64,000 nt of DNA. Source: Gammaproteobacteria bacterium UBA2679 (GTDB lineage Bacteria; Pseudomonadota; Gammaproteobacteria; Pseudomonadales; Oleiphilaceae). The translations under genes were made by a program, and so were the position numbers. The notes under the pieces were generated by a model, which searched no databases, was not told where the DNA came from, and saw nothing but the letters and a program-made list of their open reading frames with translations. Positions within the stretch are counted from its first letter, which is position 1, and the number at the start of each line of letters is the position of its first letter. Of the stretch, positions 1 to 9,665 are shown one piece after another. Location of the stretch: contig DEMD01000007.1 in assembly GCA_002354735.1 (NCBI GenBank), positions 460,161 to 524,160 of the forward strand, in the 5' to 3' direction.

Positions 1-2697
1 TACTGCAAGCATCTTCGCGCGGCCTGGCCCGAGGGCATCGAGCGCGCCTGACTTGATAAGCGCCTCCAGCGCACGCTTGTTGACCTTGCGCAAATCCACA
101 CGGCGGCAGAAGTCGAACAGGTCCTCGAAGGGCCCATTCTTTCGCGCTTCAGTAATACTCTGCACGGGCCCCTCACCCAGACCCTTTACGGCGCCAAGAC
201 CATAAACCACGTCGCCATCGTCGTTGACCGTGAAGGTGAAGCTGCTGACATTGACGTCCGGTAGGCGCACCACCAGCTTCATGCGGCGACACTCTTCGAT
301 GAGGGTGACCACCTTGTCGGTGTTCTGCATTTCAGCCGTCAACACCGCCGCCATGAAGGGCGCGGGATAGTTGGTTTTCAGCCAGGCAGTCTGATAGGAA
401 ACCAGGGCATAAGCAGCGGAGTGCGATTTGTTGAAGCCGTAACCCGCGAATTTCTCCACAAGATCGAAGATTTTCTCCGCAAGATCCCGAGAGATGCCGT
501 TCTGCTCACTGCCGTCGACGAAGAAGGCCTTCTGCTTGTCCATCTCCTCCTGTTTCTTCTTACCCATCGCACGACGCAGCAGGTCGGCACCGCCTAGACT
601 GTAGCCGGCCATGACCTGGGCAATCTGCATGACCTGCTCCTGGTACAGGATGATGCCGTAGGTTGGCTCCAGTACAGGCTTTAGAGACTCATGCTGAAAG
701 TCGGTATGGGGATAGGCCAGCGGCGCGCGGCCATGCTTTCGATTGATGAAGTCATCGACCATGCCGCTTTGTAGCGGACCCGGGCGGAACAGGGCTACAA
801 GGGCGATGATGTCTTCGAAGCGATCAGGGAGCAGACGACGGATCAACTCCTTCATACCGCGACTTTCAAGCTGAAAGACAGCAGTCGTTTCAGCGCGTTT
901 CAGCGTGTCGAAAACCGCCTTGTCTTCGAGATCGATTCGAGCGATATCGAGCGGCGGCTCATTGATTTTCTCGCGCTGGGCATTAATGATCTTGATCGCC
1001 CAGTCGACGATGGTCAGGGTCCGCAGACCGAGGAAGTCGAACTTCACGAGGCCTGCCGACTCGACATCGTCCTTATCGTACTGGGTCACCAGACCACCGC
1101 CGTGCTCGTCACAATAGAGCGGCGAGAAGTCGGTCAGCTCGGTTGGCGCGATGACGACTCCACCGGCGTGCTTGCCCACGTTTCGCGTCACGCCTTCGAG
1201 CTTGACCGCCATTTCCCAGACTTCGGCGGCCTCTTCATCGTTATTGATGTAATCCCGAAGCGCCTCTTCCTGCTCCCATGCCTTGGACAGCGTCATGCCG
1301 ACTTCGAATGGGATCATCTTCGAGAGCCGGTCGCCCAGCGAATAAGGTTTGCCCTGCACTCGTGCCACATCGCGAACTACGGCCTTGGCGGCCATGGTGC
1401 CGAAAGTGATGATCTGGGATACGGCCGTTCGACCGTAGGTTTCCGCCACGTAGTTGATGACGTCGTCGCGACCATCCATACAGAAGTCGACGTCGAAGTC
1501 GGGCATCGAGACCCGCTCTGGATTCAGGAAGCGCTCGAACAGCAGATCATAGGCCAGCGGGTCGAGATCGGTAATGCCCAGCACGTAAGCGACGAGCGAG
1601 CCCGCCCCGGAGCCTCGGCCAGGCCCGACAGGAATCTTGTTTTCCCGAGCCCAGCGGATGAAATCCATTACGATGAGGAAGTAGCCGGGGAAACCCATTT
1701 GCGTGATGATATCAAGCTCAAATTTGAGTCTGTCACGATAGGTTGGGTAACGCTCCGCACGCACCGCTTCGTCTGGATAGAGGAACTCCAGTCGCGCCTG
1801 CAAGCCGTCTTCACTTACCTTGACGAAGAACTGGTCGAGCGTCATGCCTTCCGGAATCGGATAGTTCGGCAGGAAGTACTTGCCAAGCGGGATGGTCAGA
1901 CTGCAGCGCTTGGCGATCTCGACGGTGTTTTCAATAGCCTCAGGGAGATCGGCGAAGAGCGCGGCCATTTCTTCGGCGCTCTTGAAGTACTGCGCGTCGC
2001 TGAAATCACGGCTGCGGCGTGAATCGTCCAGTGTGCGGCTCTGGCCGATACAGACTCGCGCCTCGTGCGCTTCGAAGTCTGTCGCGCTGAGAAAGTGGAC
2101 GTCGTTGGTCGCCACCACCGGGCAGCCGGTCTCCTGCGCGAGCATGACGCTTTCGTACACGCACTGATCGTCGCCGTTGCGCCCGGTGCGCTGGACCTCG
2201 AGATAGAAGCGGTCTCCAAAAATCGAACTCCAGCTGTCCAGGCGCGTGCGCGCCAGATCCTGCTTGCCAGCCAGCAATGCCTGCCCGACATCGCCATATT
2301 GTGCGCATGACAGGGCAATGAGTCCTTCGGCGTGCTCACGAATCCAGTGGCGGTTGACGACCGGGTCGCCCTGACGCTGCTCGTCTGTATACGCTCTGGA
2401 GATAAGCCGTGTGAGATTTCGATAGCCCTTATGATCACAGACCAGCAAGCAGAGCGTTGAAATCTGGCCTGGCATATCCGGGTCGACCACGCGCAGATCG
2501 CTACCAATGATAGGCTTCACACCCGCGCCTTCGCAGGCCTTGTAGAACTTGATGGCACCACAGAGGTTGGTCTGGTCGGTGAGTGCCAGCGCGGGCATCT
2601 TCTGCTTTGCAGCTGCGCCAACCAGGGCTTTCACCTTCGCCAGTCCATTGGCCAGGGAGAAGTCTGAATGCACGCGCAGATGTATGAATTGTGTCAT
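1..2697 (-). CDS. dnaE: DNA polymerase III subunit alpha, C-terminus cut by the window edge
   Basis: Replicative DNA polymerase catalytic subunit. The minus frame is open from the ATG at 2697 to base 1, about 899 residues; E. coli DnaE is about 1160. The N-terminus ([19 protein letters not shown]) is the PHP domain. The polymerase core carries [15 protein letters not shown] and [15 protein letters not shown], which holds the catalytic aspartates. Downstream come the [17 protein letters not shown] region and [11 protein letters not shown]. The helix-hairpin-helix, OB and tau-binding parts lie partly or wholly outside the window. No neighbour is co-directional upstream, so its promoter should lie in 2698-2887. 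Long plus-strand ORFs inside it are shadows. Confidence 0.98.
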   Translation of the reverse strand, partial: MTQFIHLRVHSDFSLANGLAKVKALVGAAAKQKMPALALTDQTNLCGAIKFYKACEGAGVKPIIGSDLRVVDPDMPGQISTLCLLVCDHKGYRNLTRLISRAYTDEQRQGDPVVNRHWIREHAEGLIALSCAQYGDVGQALLAGKQDLARTRLDSWSSIFGDRFYLEVQRTGRNGDDQCVYESVMLAQETGCPVVATNDVHFLSATDFEAHEARVCIGQSRTLDDSRRSRDFSDAQYFKSAEEMAALFADLPEAIENTVEIAKRCSLTIPLGKYFLPNYPIPEGMTLDQFFVKVSEDGLQARLEFLYPDEAVRAERYPTYRDRLKFELDIITQMGFPGYFLIVMDFIRWARENKIPVGPGRGSGAGSLVAYVLGITDLDPLAYDLLFERFLNPERVSMPDFDVDFCMDGRDDVINYVAETYGRTAVSQIITFGTMAAKAVVRDVARVQGKPYSLGDRLSKMIPFEVGMTLSKAWEQEEALRDYINNDEEAAEVWEMAVKLEGVTRNVGKHAGGVVIAPTELTDFSPLYCDEHGGGLVTQYDKDDVESAGLVKFDFLGLRTLTIVDWAIKIINAQREKINEPPLDIARIDLEDKAVFDTLKRAETTAVFQLESRGMKELIRRLLPDRFEDIIALVALFRPGPLQSGMVDDFINRKHGRAPLAYPHTDFQHESLKPVLEPTYGIILYQEQVMQIAQVMAGYSLGGADLLRRAMGKKKQEEMDKQKAFFVDGSEQNGISRDLAEKIFDLVEKFAGYGFNKSHSAAYALVSYQTAWLKTNYPAPFMAAVLTAEMQNTDKVVTLIEECRRMKLVVRLPDVNVSSFTFTVNDDGDVVYGLGAVKGLGEGPVQSITEARKNGPFEDLFDFCRRVDLRKVNKRALEALIKSGALDALGPGRAKMLAV

Positions 2698-2887
2698 GCT
2701 ATGGGAGTTGGACCATTGATTTTGGGGTGTCGGGGAGATTCGCTTTGGCTTTGCGACTCACCCATTCTCGGTGCTCAGCGATGATTTCGCAACCGGCTTG
2801 CAAAGAGTTTTTTGTGTCTGGCCAATGGTTTCAGCTGCCGAAGTGATCGTACTATTTTTAACCTGTTTCAAGCCTAGTTAGGATCCC

Positions 2888-3319
2888 ATGACCTCTGACG
2901 TATCTGGAAAAGCCCCCCGAATGCTGCTCGCCATGCAGTTGAGCTACCTACTCCTGCTGATAGCCGTTTTCGCTGACAAGTGGTTTGCAGTCAACGCCGT
3001 CAACACTCAGCTTCTGAACGAACAAGCCGCTGCCGAAGCCATCAACCCCTGGATCATCGGTTTCTGGACAATTTTGCCCTTGCTGCTTTTCGCCTGGCCG
3101 GTGATTGCCGTAAAGCGCAAATTGCTCGTCGGCTTCTGCTTTGTACTCTGTATCTATTTCGCGACGGCGATCGTCGATTGGCTGACTTACAATCAGCTCA
3201 TCGCCAGTGCTGTAGCGTTACTGGCAGCAGCGCATTTCACAGCGATTGGCTTGTACCTCAAAATGAGTCGGCCAGTAGTTGCAGCAAAGCCAGCAGCCGA
3301 GAAGCCCGCAGCGATCTGA
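2888..3319 (+). CDS. Small integral membrane protein (DUF2069-like)
   Basis: 143 residues with about four hydrophobic segments: roughly 12-30 (LLAMQLSYLLLLIAVFAD), 55-72, 78-96 and 103-122. A short Ala/Lys-rich tail ends in AAKPAAEKPAAI. TTAGGA sits about 7 nt before the ATG. Length, number of segments and the early long hydrophobic helix recall the DUF2069 family of small proteobacterial inner-membrane proteins, but I assign this only by general appearance. It stands alone between dnaE and a convergent LysR gene. Function unknown. Confidence 0.75.
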   Translation: MTSDVSGKAPRMLLAMQLSYLLLLIAVFADKWFAVNAVNTQLLNEQAAAEAINPWIIGFWTILPLLLFAWPVIAVKRKLLVGFCFVLCIYFATAIVDWLTYNQLIASAVALLAAAHFTAIGLYLKMSRPVVAAKPAAEKPAAI

Positions 3320-3380
3320 GCCGAGCTGACAAGGATGCCAACAGCATCCTCGGCATTATTGGCAACTACGAAACTGTGGT

Positions 3381-4391
3381 TTACGGCGAGTAAGTTCTGA
3401 CTCTGGAGGCAGGGTCTTTAGAGACTCCGTGTCCGTCGACCTCATCAGTCTGCTCTCCGAGTAGCTGAGCGCCCTGCCTTTCGAGGCTTTCCCAAAGATA
3501 GGTCAACTGCGAGTGCGAATTGTTGCGCAGGCGATACAGCCGTACCTCGAGAGGTATGCAGCTCTGCACCTGATCGATGAGTGCGAGCTGCCGGTGCTGA
3601 AGTGCTGTACGCACGAGCCGGCCAGGCAACCAGCCTACGCCGAAGCCGCCTTTCACAAGTGCCTTCACGCCAATACAGTGCTTTTCGGAACAGACCACCT
3701 CGAGGCTAACCCCAAGATCGACCGATTCCATCGTCGATTTTACAACAGGCCCCAGTAGTGCATCATCGTCATACACGATGCAAGGCAGACTACCCCTCGA
3801 ACCCCGATCACGTCCGGCAGCGTGCACAGGCTCACCAGCCGCGTTACTCGCGCTACAAAGTAAGAGTTGCTCATGATTGACTGTGATGTGTTGTAGCAGT
3901 TGGGCCTGCTCGGCACTAAATAGCGACATGTCCGGATGCCAATAGGTCAGCATCAAGTCAGTGCTGCCACTCAAAAGCGCATCGGCGAATTCACGCGCGC
4001 CCCACTTCGAAGAATTGAGATCGTAGTCGAAGGTGAGGTCGAGCCGCTCGCCGAGAGGCTTCAACCAGCTTTGGTACAGACTGATATACAGCGACTGCGA
4101 GGTCGCGAAGTTGAGGCGCTCGGTATCGTCGGCCTGTATGCGTTGGCATTGCTCGCGGGTGTCCGCCAGCAAGGCGGTGATACGCTCTGCAGACTGCAGG
4201 AATACTTCACCAGCTGGCGTCAGCGAAAGCGGCAGCGTATTGCGGTTGATCAGCAGCGCGCCCATCTCCTCCTCCAGCAGCTTTATCCGCCTGCTGAAAG
4301 TGGGCTGTGTGACATTCTGCTGATCGGCTGCCCGGGAGAAGTGCCGGGTATGCGCCAGGGCGATAAAATCGTTGAGCCAACGAACTTCCAT
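3381..4391 (-). CDS. LysR-family transcriptional regulator
   Basis: 336 residues. The N-terminal winged HTH reads MEVRWLNDFIALAHTRHFSR followed by AADQQNVTQPTFSRRIKLLEEEMGA, typical of LysR proteins (residues 1-60). A periplasmic-binding-protein-like effector domain follows. The C-terminus runs about 30 residues longer than usual and is Asp/Ser-rich (VDGHGVSKDPASRVRTYSP). Its start lies only 9 nt after the stop of the small gene at 4401-4637 on the same strand, so the two are probably cotranscribed rather than divergent, which is unusual for LysR genes. Target and ligand are unknown. Confidence 0.93.
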   Translation of the reverse strand: MEVRWLNDFIALAHTRHFSRAADQQNVTQPTFSRRIKLLEEEMGALLINRNTLPLSLTPAGEVFLQSAERITALLADTREQCQRIQADDTERLNFATSQSLYISLYQSWLKPLGERLDLTFDYDLNSSKWGAREFADALLSGSTDLMLTYWHPDMSLFSAEQAQLLQHITVNHEQLLLCSASNAAGEPVHAAGRDRGSRGSLPCIVYDDDALLGPVVKSTMESVDLGVSLEVVCSEKHCIGVKALVKGGFGVGWLPGRLVRTALQHRQLALIDQVQSCIPLEVRLYRLRNNSHSQLTYLWESLERQGAQLLGEQTDEVDGHGVSKDPASRVRTYSP

Positions 4392-4400
4392 GGCGGAAGA

Positions 4401-4637
4401 TTAGCTGGTCAGAATCGCAGTGAGCCTTTGGGCATGTTCTGCAGCCTCAATGCCGAGATCGGTAAGATAACCACCGTCGTTCTGGGTTACCAAACCTTTC
4501 TGATACAGCCGCTCAGCAGCCGCTACAGCCTCAGGTGCAGCCGAGTGCTTGTGAACCTTGAGGCCTTCCTGCGTGGAAGACAGACTGAACAGCACCAGCA
4601 GATTGGTTTCAGCGACGAGATCATGTGTAAGCGCCAT
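4401..4637 (-). CDS. TIGR02647-type small conserved protein
   Basis: 78 residues, MALTHDLVAETNLLVLFSL at the start and QRLTAILTS at the end. It matches my recollection of the TIGR02647 family found in Pseudomonas and related gammaproteobacteria, a short winged-helix-like protein of unknown function. The middle (AAERLYQKGLVTQNDGGYL, then TDLGIEAAEHA) reads like a wing plus recognition helix. GGAAACGGAAATGG overlaps the start. It is followed after 9 nt by the LysR gene. The family supports a gammaproteobacterial origin. Confidence 0.8.
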   Translation of the reverse strand: MALTHDLVAETNLLVLFSLSSTQEGLKVHKHSAAPEAVAAAERLYQKGLVTQNDGGYLTDLGIEAAEHAQRLTAILTS

Positions 4638-4728
4638 TTCCGTTTCCTTGTTATTTTGGACGATGGTGTAGTTTTATACGATCTTGCGCCAGTCTACAAA
4701 GAGACTTTGCAAGGCCGAGACGATTTAT

Positions 4729-5667
4729 TCACGTTCGCACAGGTCCAGCAGTGCCGGTGATAACGGGAGCAGGTCGTGCTTTAATCAGCTTCAACACGCC
4801 CACGCTCACCAGCACCACTATGATGCCAGCCCACTGCACGAGGCTCAGCGCCTCATCCGGGAACACTGCCAGCGCAACGACGACCGTCACCACTGGTCCG
4901 AACATCGCCACTACGCCTGCCTCCACCGAGTTCGAGCGGCTAATGCCCTCGAAGAGAATAAAGAATGGCACCACGGTGGAGAAAATCACCAGGAGGGACA
5001 TCCACCCGAAGGCGACAGGCGTCAGCACCAGCTGCGCCGGTTCAAGCGTCGGCACCAGAAAGATTGCCATCGCGGCCAGGGTAAAACTGTTCGTCACCTG
5101 GTTGAAGCGCACTGAGCCGATGGCATTCATGATTGGCTGACTCATGCGCCAGAAGATCGCGTACGACAGCGCAGCGCCGAGGCCGTAGGCCAGACCAACA
5201 GCGTCAAGCTCTCCGCCCTGCCAATCGGGCAATACGATCATGCCGATGCCAATCCAGGCTCCGGTGAAAATCAGCAGCTGGCGGATGGTCGGCATCTGCC
5301 TGAGCTCCAGTGCCTCGATGAGGATCAGAATCGCTGGAAACAGATACAGCACCATCCGCGAGATGCTGGCGCCTAGCGCTTCTATGGCATGGAAATCACA
5401 CCAGGCGCTGATGAAGAACAGAAATCCGGTGAAGGCACACAGGTACCACTGCTTCCAGGTCAACCGCGACCTGTCGCGCCCGCGCAGCATGAACATTCCG
5501 CCGAACCAGAACAGCGGGACCGCCAGTATGAAACGCCATACCAGCAGCGCATTCACCTCCACACCTTCCTGATATACCAGGCGCGCAAATATGCCCTTGA
5601 AGGCCATGGCGAATGTAGCCAGGGCGACCAGTATCAAGCCTGAATGAACTACCTGTTTCCGTGTCAC
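4729..5667 (-). CDS. EamA/DMT-family inner-membrane permease
   Basis: About 312 residues with ten hydrophobic helices arranged as two EamA repeats, from LILVALATFAMAFKGIFARL near the N-terminus to WAGIIVVLVSVGVLKLI near the end. This is the drug/metabolite transporter superfamily; the substrate is unknown. I prefer the GTG at 5667 (VTRKQVVHSG): AAGGAG lies about 8 nt upstream, and the frame in front of it (to an ATG at 5745) is basic and not membrane-like. It is divergent from the LysR gene at 5787 across a 119-nt gap, the usual layout for a LysR regulator and its target. Confidence 0.9.
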   Translation of the reverse strand: MTRKQVVHSGLILVALATFAMAFKGIFARLVYQEGVEVNALLVWRFILAVPLFWFGGMFMLRGRDRSRLTWKQWYLCAFTGFLFFISAWCDFHAIEALGASISRMVLYLFPAILILIEALELRQMPTIRQLLIFTGAWIGIGMIVLPDWQGGELDAVGLAYGLGAALSYAIFWRMSQPIMNAIGSVRFNQVTNSFTLAAMAIFLVPTLEPAQLVLTPVAFGWMSLLVIFSTVVPFFILFEGISRSNSVEAGVVAMFGPVVTVVVALAVFPDEALSLVQWAGIIVVLVSVGVLKLIKARPAPVITGTAGPVRT

Positions 5668-5786
5668 GACATGCTCCTTGGTGATCGACGACTCTGTCCG
5701 AAAAAGCCTTATGGTGCACCTCCGCTTGCTATTCACCAAGCGCATCGCCAGAGTATCAGCTATTCATATTTCGTATGGCATGTCTC

Positions 5787-6674
5787 ATGGATATCAAGCA
5801 GCTTCGAGTGTTCATGCAGGTGGCCGAGGTTGGTAGCCTGGCCGGTGCGGCACGACTTACTGATTTGTCTCAGCCGTCACTGGGCCGGCTAATCCGGCAG
5901 CTCGAGACTGAGTTGAAGGTTTCGCTGTTTCGACGGACTGGTCGTGGCGTGGTTCTTACTGAAGCAGGGGTTCTGGTGCAGCGGCATGCACGAACGCTGC
6001 TGGATGAGGCGACCGCGCTTGAGCAGGCCTTGACGGTGCAAAGTGAAAGTATTATCGGCAGCCTTGCCTTTGGTCTGCCACCAAGCATCGGCGTACGGCT
6101 GACTGGCAAGCTCGTGGAGGCGTATCGCCGGGCTTATCCAAAGGTGCATCTGAGCATCTTCGAAACCCTCAGCGGTGATCTGCAGGAGCGCCTGCTGGAC
6201 GGCAGTCTGGATATCGCGATCCTGTACAGCAGCTCGATCAGCGCCAGCCTGACTACTACAACGTTGGGGAGTGAAGACCTGCACCTGATTTGTCGCCGGG
6301 ATCATCCCGAAGCTCTTGAGGCCTCGATCAGTTTTCAGGAGGTGCTCCAATTGCCACTGATCCTGCCGGGTCGACGGCATGGCTTGCGTGCGCTTTTGGA
6401 GCAAACTGCATTCAGGGAGGATCTTGCCTTCAAGACTGACCTTGAGGTGGACTCGTTACGGGTGCAACTGGATCTGGTCGGTCGCGGGCTTGGCTACACA
6501 ATACTGCCATCGCAGACGCTGCTTGCGAGTCATGTGGATGGGCTTGTGGCGGTGCCTATCGTGGCACCGGTGCCCAGGCGACAGTGTGTGCTGGCCTGGT
6601 CGAGGGATCGGGCGCTGTCGCCTGCGGCGGGGGTGATGCGGGCGCTGGTGATGGGGCTGTTTGAGCAGACCTAG
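5787..6674 (+). CDS. LysR-family transcriptional regulator, divergent from the EamA permease
   Basis: About 296 residues. HTH at the N-terminus: MDIKQLRVFMQVAEVGSLAG then AARLTDLSQPSLGRLIRQLE. The remainder is a LysR substrate-binding domain (IIGSLAFGLPPSIGVRLTGK, then ICRRDHPEALE). I chose the second Met (5787) because MDIKQLRVF is the canonical LysR start; the ATG at 5775 adds only MACL. It resembles NAC/CbbR-like aromatic-pathway regulators in general form. Its stop codon overlaps the first regulatory palindrome of the T3SS-linked regulon, so this gene marks the left edge of the accessory region. Confidence 0.92.
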   Translation: MDIKQLRVFMQVAEVGSLAGAARLTDLSQPSLGRLIRQLETELKVSLFRRTGRGVVLTEAGVLVQRHARTLLDEATALEQALTVQSESIIGSLAFGLPPSIGVRLTGKLVEAYRRAYPKVHLSIFETLSGDLQERLLDGSLDIAILYSSSISASLTTTTLGSEDLHLICRRDHPEALEASISFQEVLQLPLILPGRRHGLRALLEQTAFREDLAFKTDLEVDSLRVQLDLVGRGLGYTILPSQTLLASHVDGLVAVPIVAPVPRRQCVLAWSRDRALSPAAGVMRALVMGLFEQT

Positions 6675-6702
6675 GGTAAACCCTAGCTAGGGTTCGCCCT
6701 AG
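6671..6702 (+). promoter_or_regulatory. Two abutting CTAGGG-N4-CCCTAG palindromes and a spaced -10 hexamer
   Basis: CTAGGGTAAACCCTAG (6671-6686) is followed directly by CTAGGGTTCGCCCTAG (6687-6702). After 23 nt comes CACAAT (6726-6731), which fits a -10 element, with no recognisable -35. The ATG of the effector is at 6769. The same layout recurs at 14735, 19970, 24684 and 32467. I read it as an activator site centred near -43 and -59. The first palindrome overlaps the LysR stop codon. Confidence 0.85.
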
Positions 6703-6768
6703 CTGCGGGACAGGGTGGATCTGGGCACAATGAGGTGACTTGTCGTTACCCATCATGGAAGAGCCCTC

Positions 6769-8078
6769 ATGACATCAATCACTGCCGCCCGCTCGCTTGA
6801 TTCGTTTGCTATCAGCGAAGCTAGTAATGCGCGCCTGTCAGCCAGCAGCAGCAGCGGCGCGCCCACTGAACTGAAAGCTTTCGAATTCACTGGCGCAATT
6901 GCGCCGAGAACACCCTCGGCCCAGGAATTGGCCCAGGCTGTTGACAAGGCCAGCGCCCGTCTCGACCAGGGTGATAGAGCAGGCGCTTATCTGGAGCTCT
7001 ATTCAGTGACCGGAAACGAGCAACTGCTTATGCAGGCGCAAATCACCACCTATTCTGGCGCGATCGGTGGCATGGCGCTGGAAGGCAATTTCAGAGCGAG
7101 ATGGCTAATCCGGAGCAGTACACACTGACGCTCGATAAGTTCTCGCACGATATCGATAAGGCCGTTATTGGACTGGCCAGGAATGCCGCCGACAAAGGCC
7201 GCCCAGAACTTTTCAACACCTATCAGATCATGCATACCGACAGAGCGGTCTGGGAATCGAAGGGGATGGGAAACTACTTCCCTGGAAACGCGCAGTTCAT
7301 CGGAATCCCTGGCGACGAACATATCGCGAAATCGGAAGGTAGCGAAAACGCGATTCTGGCGCAAGACGAGGCCGAGCTCGGGCGGCGCCCCTCCGAATAT
7401 GCAAATGATCCTCGCTATGATATCAAGACCAGCAGGGATGGCCGTTTTATCACAGTTGTGAATAAAGAGACGCAGCGCATTGAAGTGCTATTTGACAAGG
7501 CATTCGACTCAGACCATGGGTCCGCGCTTGATCGCTTGCATTCGCCCGACCTTGAACAGATCAAGGATGAGCTGCCCTCAGATCGAATCATTGCGGAGAG
7601 GGAAAGAAAAATGAATTTCGTGCAGGCCGGGCTCATGGTGCCGGTGGATGACCTCCCGGCGTTCGACCCAAGTCTTGCCAGACCAGCCGCAAACTTCGAT
7701 CGGGTGTTCGAATTCGAGGGTGAATACTATCAGGTTGACGACAAAGTTCTATTCGAACAGGCAGGGGTAGACTTTGAGAAGATGACCGAGGATAGCTTTC
7801 ATGCCGCGTTCCAATACGCCTGGCAGATGGGCAGTATTGGGCGTGATGTAGATGCGCTGGTATCTGGTAAAAACCTTGATTCTTCAGCCGCATTTCGAAC
7901 AAGCCTCGAGCAACTCGTAGAGACGAAAGCCGTTGTCAAACTGACGGACGCTGAGGTGGCAGCTCACTTGGCAACCGATGAGCCGGTAATGGAGTACCAC
8001 CCTGTCAACGACGCCCATAGACAACTTCGCTTCGATCTTTTCACAGAGCTCAAAGCCCAAACGACTGAAAACGCATGA
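6769..8078 (+). pseudogene. Effector-like protein split by a frameshift near 7083-7100
   Basis: Two overlapping frames form one product of about 435 residues. The first (6769-7128) starts MTSITAARSLDSFAISEASN, a Ser/Thr/Ala-rich N-terminus of the kind seen in T3SS substrates. The second (7101-8078) runs MANPEQYTLTLDKFSHDID to KAQTTENA. Protein sense passes from GAIGGMALEGNF in frame one to SEMANPEQY in frame two, so one base seems to be missing (a -1 phase change). No canonical slippery heptamer is seen. The ATG at 7101 lacks a clear ribosome site. No enzyme motif is recognised in the C-terminal part. GGAAGAG precedes the 6769 start, and the palindrome pair lies 66 nt upstream. Its stop overlaps the mini-ORF before the lipoprotein gene. 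Confidence 0.7.
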
Positions 8079-8097
8079 GACAGCAGAGCCGTCGATT

Positions 8098-8817
8098 TTG
8101 AAGGCGTATAATTTTCTCAAAGGCTGCAGCGGACTCATCGGTCTGCTGCTCTTGGGTGCTTGTGAAGATCAGCCGCCGAACACTTACGACACCCCCTGGA
8201 CGGTCTATCTCAAGTCAGAGGACGTCACCTATACCCTGCGTGTGCCCTTCGGTGCACTGTATCTCTACAATTTTGAGGACATCGACGAGGATAATCGCTC
8301 GGTAGTGAGAACAAGCACCGAAATGGAGTGGGATTCCGACAGCGAGAAGCCGTATGCGCTCTGGCGGAAAGAACAACTTGACGCCAATCCTGGCTTGAAC
8401 ACTGACCACGTCTCGAACAAATTCTGGTTTCACATCGGCTTTATAGATCCATCCATGGATGCCGGCAAACTGGCGCTACGCGTCTACTTCGAGGGTGCGA
8501 GTAGTAAGGGACGCCCTTCGAATGCACCATACTCAACCGGATTAATTTGGAACAACACCGCCGAACGATACGAACAGCCTGGTTATGAGTACATCCTGAT
8601 CAAGACTCGAGACAGCAATGATGCCTCCATGATCGACTGCTCGAAGTCAGCGGTTTATTGTAATTTGCGTGGAGCTCGTTTGTCGCCCCATCTAAATTTC
8701 GACACCATTAGCATACCGAAGGACGACCTGCAGAACTGGCGCAGCTATCAGGAGAAGGCGATCAGGCTGTTCAACAGCACTTTGGTGTCAAGCGAAGTTC
8801 ATTCTGAAAATACATGA
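8098..8817 (+). CDS. Lipoprotein, candidate immunity protein (copy 1 of a tandem duplication)
   Basis: 239 residues from a TTG at 8098. The signal (MKAYNFLKGCSGLIGLLLLG) ends in the lipobox LLGAC, with lipid Cys at residue 22. The mature part is not recognised; it contains DTPWTVYLKSEDVTYTLRV and ends near RLFNSTLVSSEVHSENT. In front is an 8-codon ORF, MRQQSRRF (8075-8101), whose ATG overlaps the effector stop as ATGA and whose TGA overlaps the TTG as TTGA. This gives a termination-reinitiation chain conserved before copy 2. A lipoprotein duplicated right after an effector is a known pattern for immunity to periplasm-acting toxins, so I infer that role. No experiment is implied. Confidence 0.7.
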   Translation: MKAYNFLKGCSGLIGLLLLGACEDQPPNTYDTPWTVYLKSEDVTYTLRVPFGALYLYNFEDIDEDNRSVVRTSTEMEWDSDSEKPYALWRKEQLDANPGLNTDHVSNKFWFHIGFIDPSMDAGKLALRVYFEGASSKGRPSNAPYSTGLIWNNTAERYEQPGYEYILIKTRDSNDASMIDCSKSAVYCNLRGARLSPHLNFDTISIPKDDLQNWRSYQEKAIRLFNSTLVSSEVHSENT

Positions 8818-8836
8818 GACAACAGAGCCGTCGATT

Positions 8837-9563
8837 TTGAGGGCGTATAATTTTCTCAAACGCTGCGGCGGACTCATCGGTCTGCTGCTCCTGGGTGCTT
8901 GTGAAGATCAGCCGCCAAACACCTATGAGACCCCCTGGACGGTGTATCTCAAGTCAGAGGAAGTCACCTACACCCTACGTGTGCCCTTCGGTGCGCTGTA
9001 TCTCTACAATTTTGAGGACATCGACGAGGATAATCGCTCGGTAGTGAGAACAAGCACCGAAATGGAGTGGGACTCTGATAGCGAAAAGCCGTATGCGCTC
9101 TGGCGAAAAGAACAACTTGACGCAATCCTGGGCTGGACACTGATCGCGTATCAAACAAATTCTGGTTTCATATAGGATTTACCGACCCTTCAACCGATTC
9201 CGGCAATCTGGCTCTAGGCGTTTATTTCGAGGGTGCAAGTAGTAAGTCATACCCTGCGGATGCACCATATTCAACCGGCCTGATTTGGAACAACACCGCC
9301 GAACGATACGAACAGCATGCTTATGAGTACATCCTGATCAAGACTCGTGGCAGCAACGACGCATCTATGATTGAGTGTTCGAAATCAGCCGTTTACTGCA
9401 ATCTCAGAGGCGCGCGACTTACGCCGCACTTGAAGTTCCAATCCATCAGCATACCCAAGGATGATTTGCAGAACTGGCGCAGCTATCAGGAGAAGGCGAT
9501 CAGGCTGTTCAACAGCACCCTGGTTTCAAGCGAAATTCATTCTTCTGATGCTCCTGCTGGCTA
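8837..9563 (+). pseudogene. Second copy of the lipoprotein, broken by a one-base deletion
   Basis: The first 98 codons are nearly identical to copy 1 (MRAYNFLKRCGGLIGLLLLG then AC). Copy 1 has GACGCCAATCC where this copy has GACGCAATCC near 9120. Losing that C shifts the frame and gives an early stop at 9173-9175. The rest of the homology continues in another frame to the TAG at 9561-9563, still matching copy 1 (DDLQNWRSYQEKAIRLFNS). The mini-ORF MRQQSRRF is repeated in front. Synonymous and missense differences between copies show the duplication is not brand new. Confidence 0.85.
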
Positions 9564-9665
9564 GCCGTCCGTCTAACCACAGGAACGCTTTCTCATCGCT
9601 TACAAGATAGTATTCTTGCCGCCTCTGCGAACAGAGACTCGCGCTTACATTAGCCAGGATGCTTT

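Noticed and set aside
1102..2022. 306-codon plus-strand ORF
   Set aside because: Antisense of dnaE; the protein has no family sense, while the minus frame gives clear DnaE motifs throughout.
7083..7128. Programmed frameshift in the effector
   Set aside because: No slippery heptamer or downstream pseudoknot seen by eye; a single-base loss or sequencing error is simpler.
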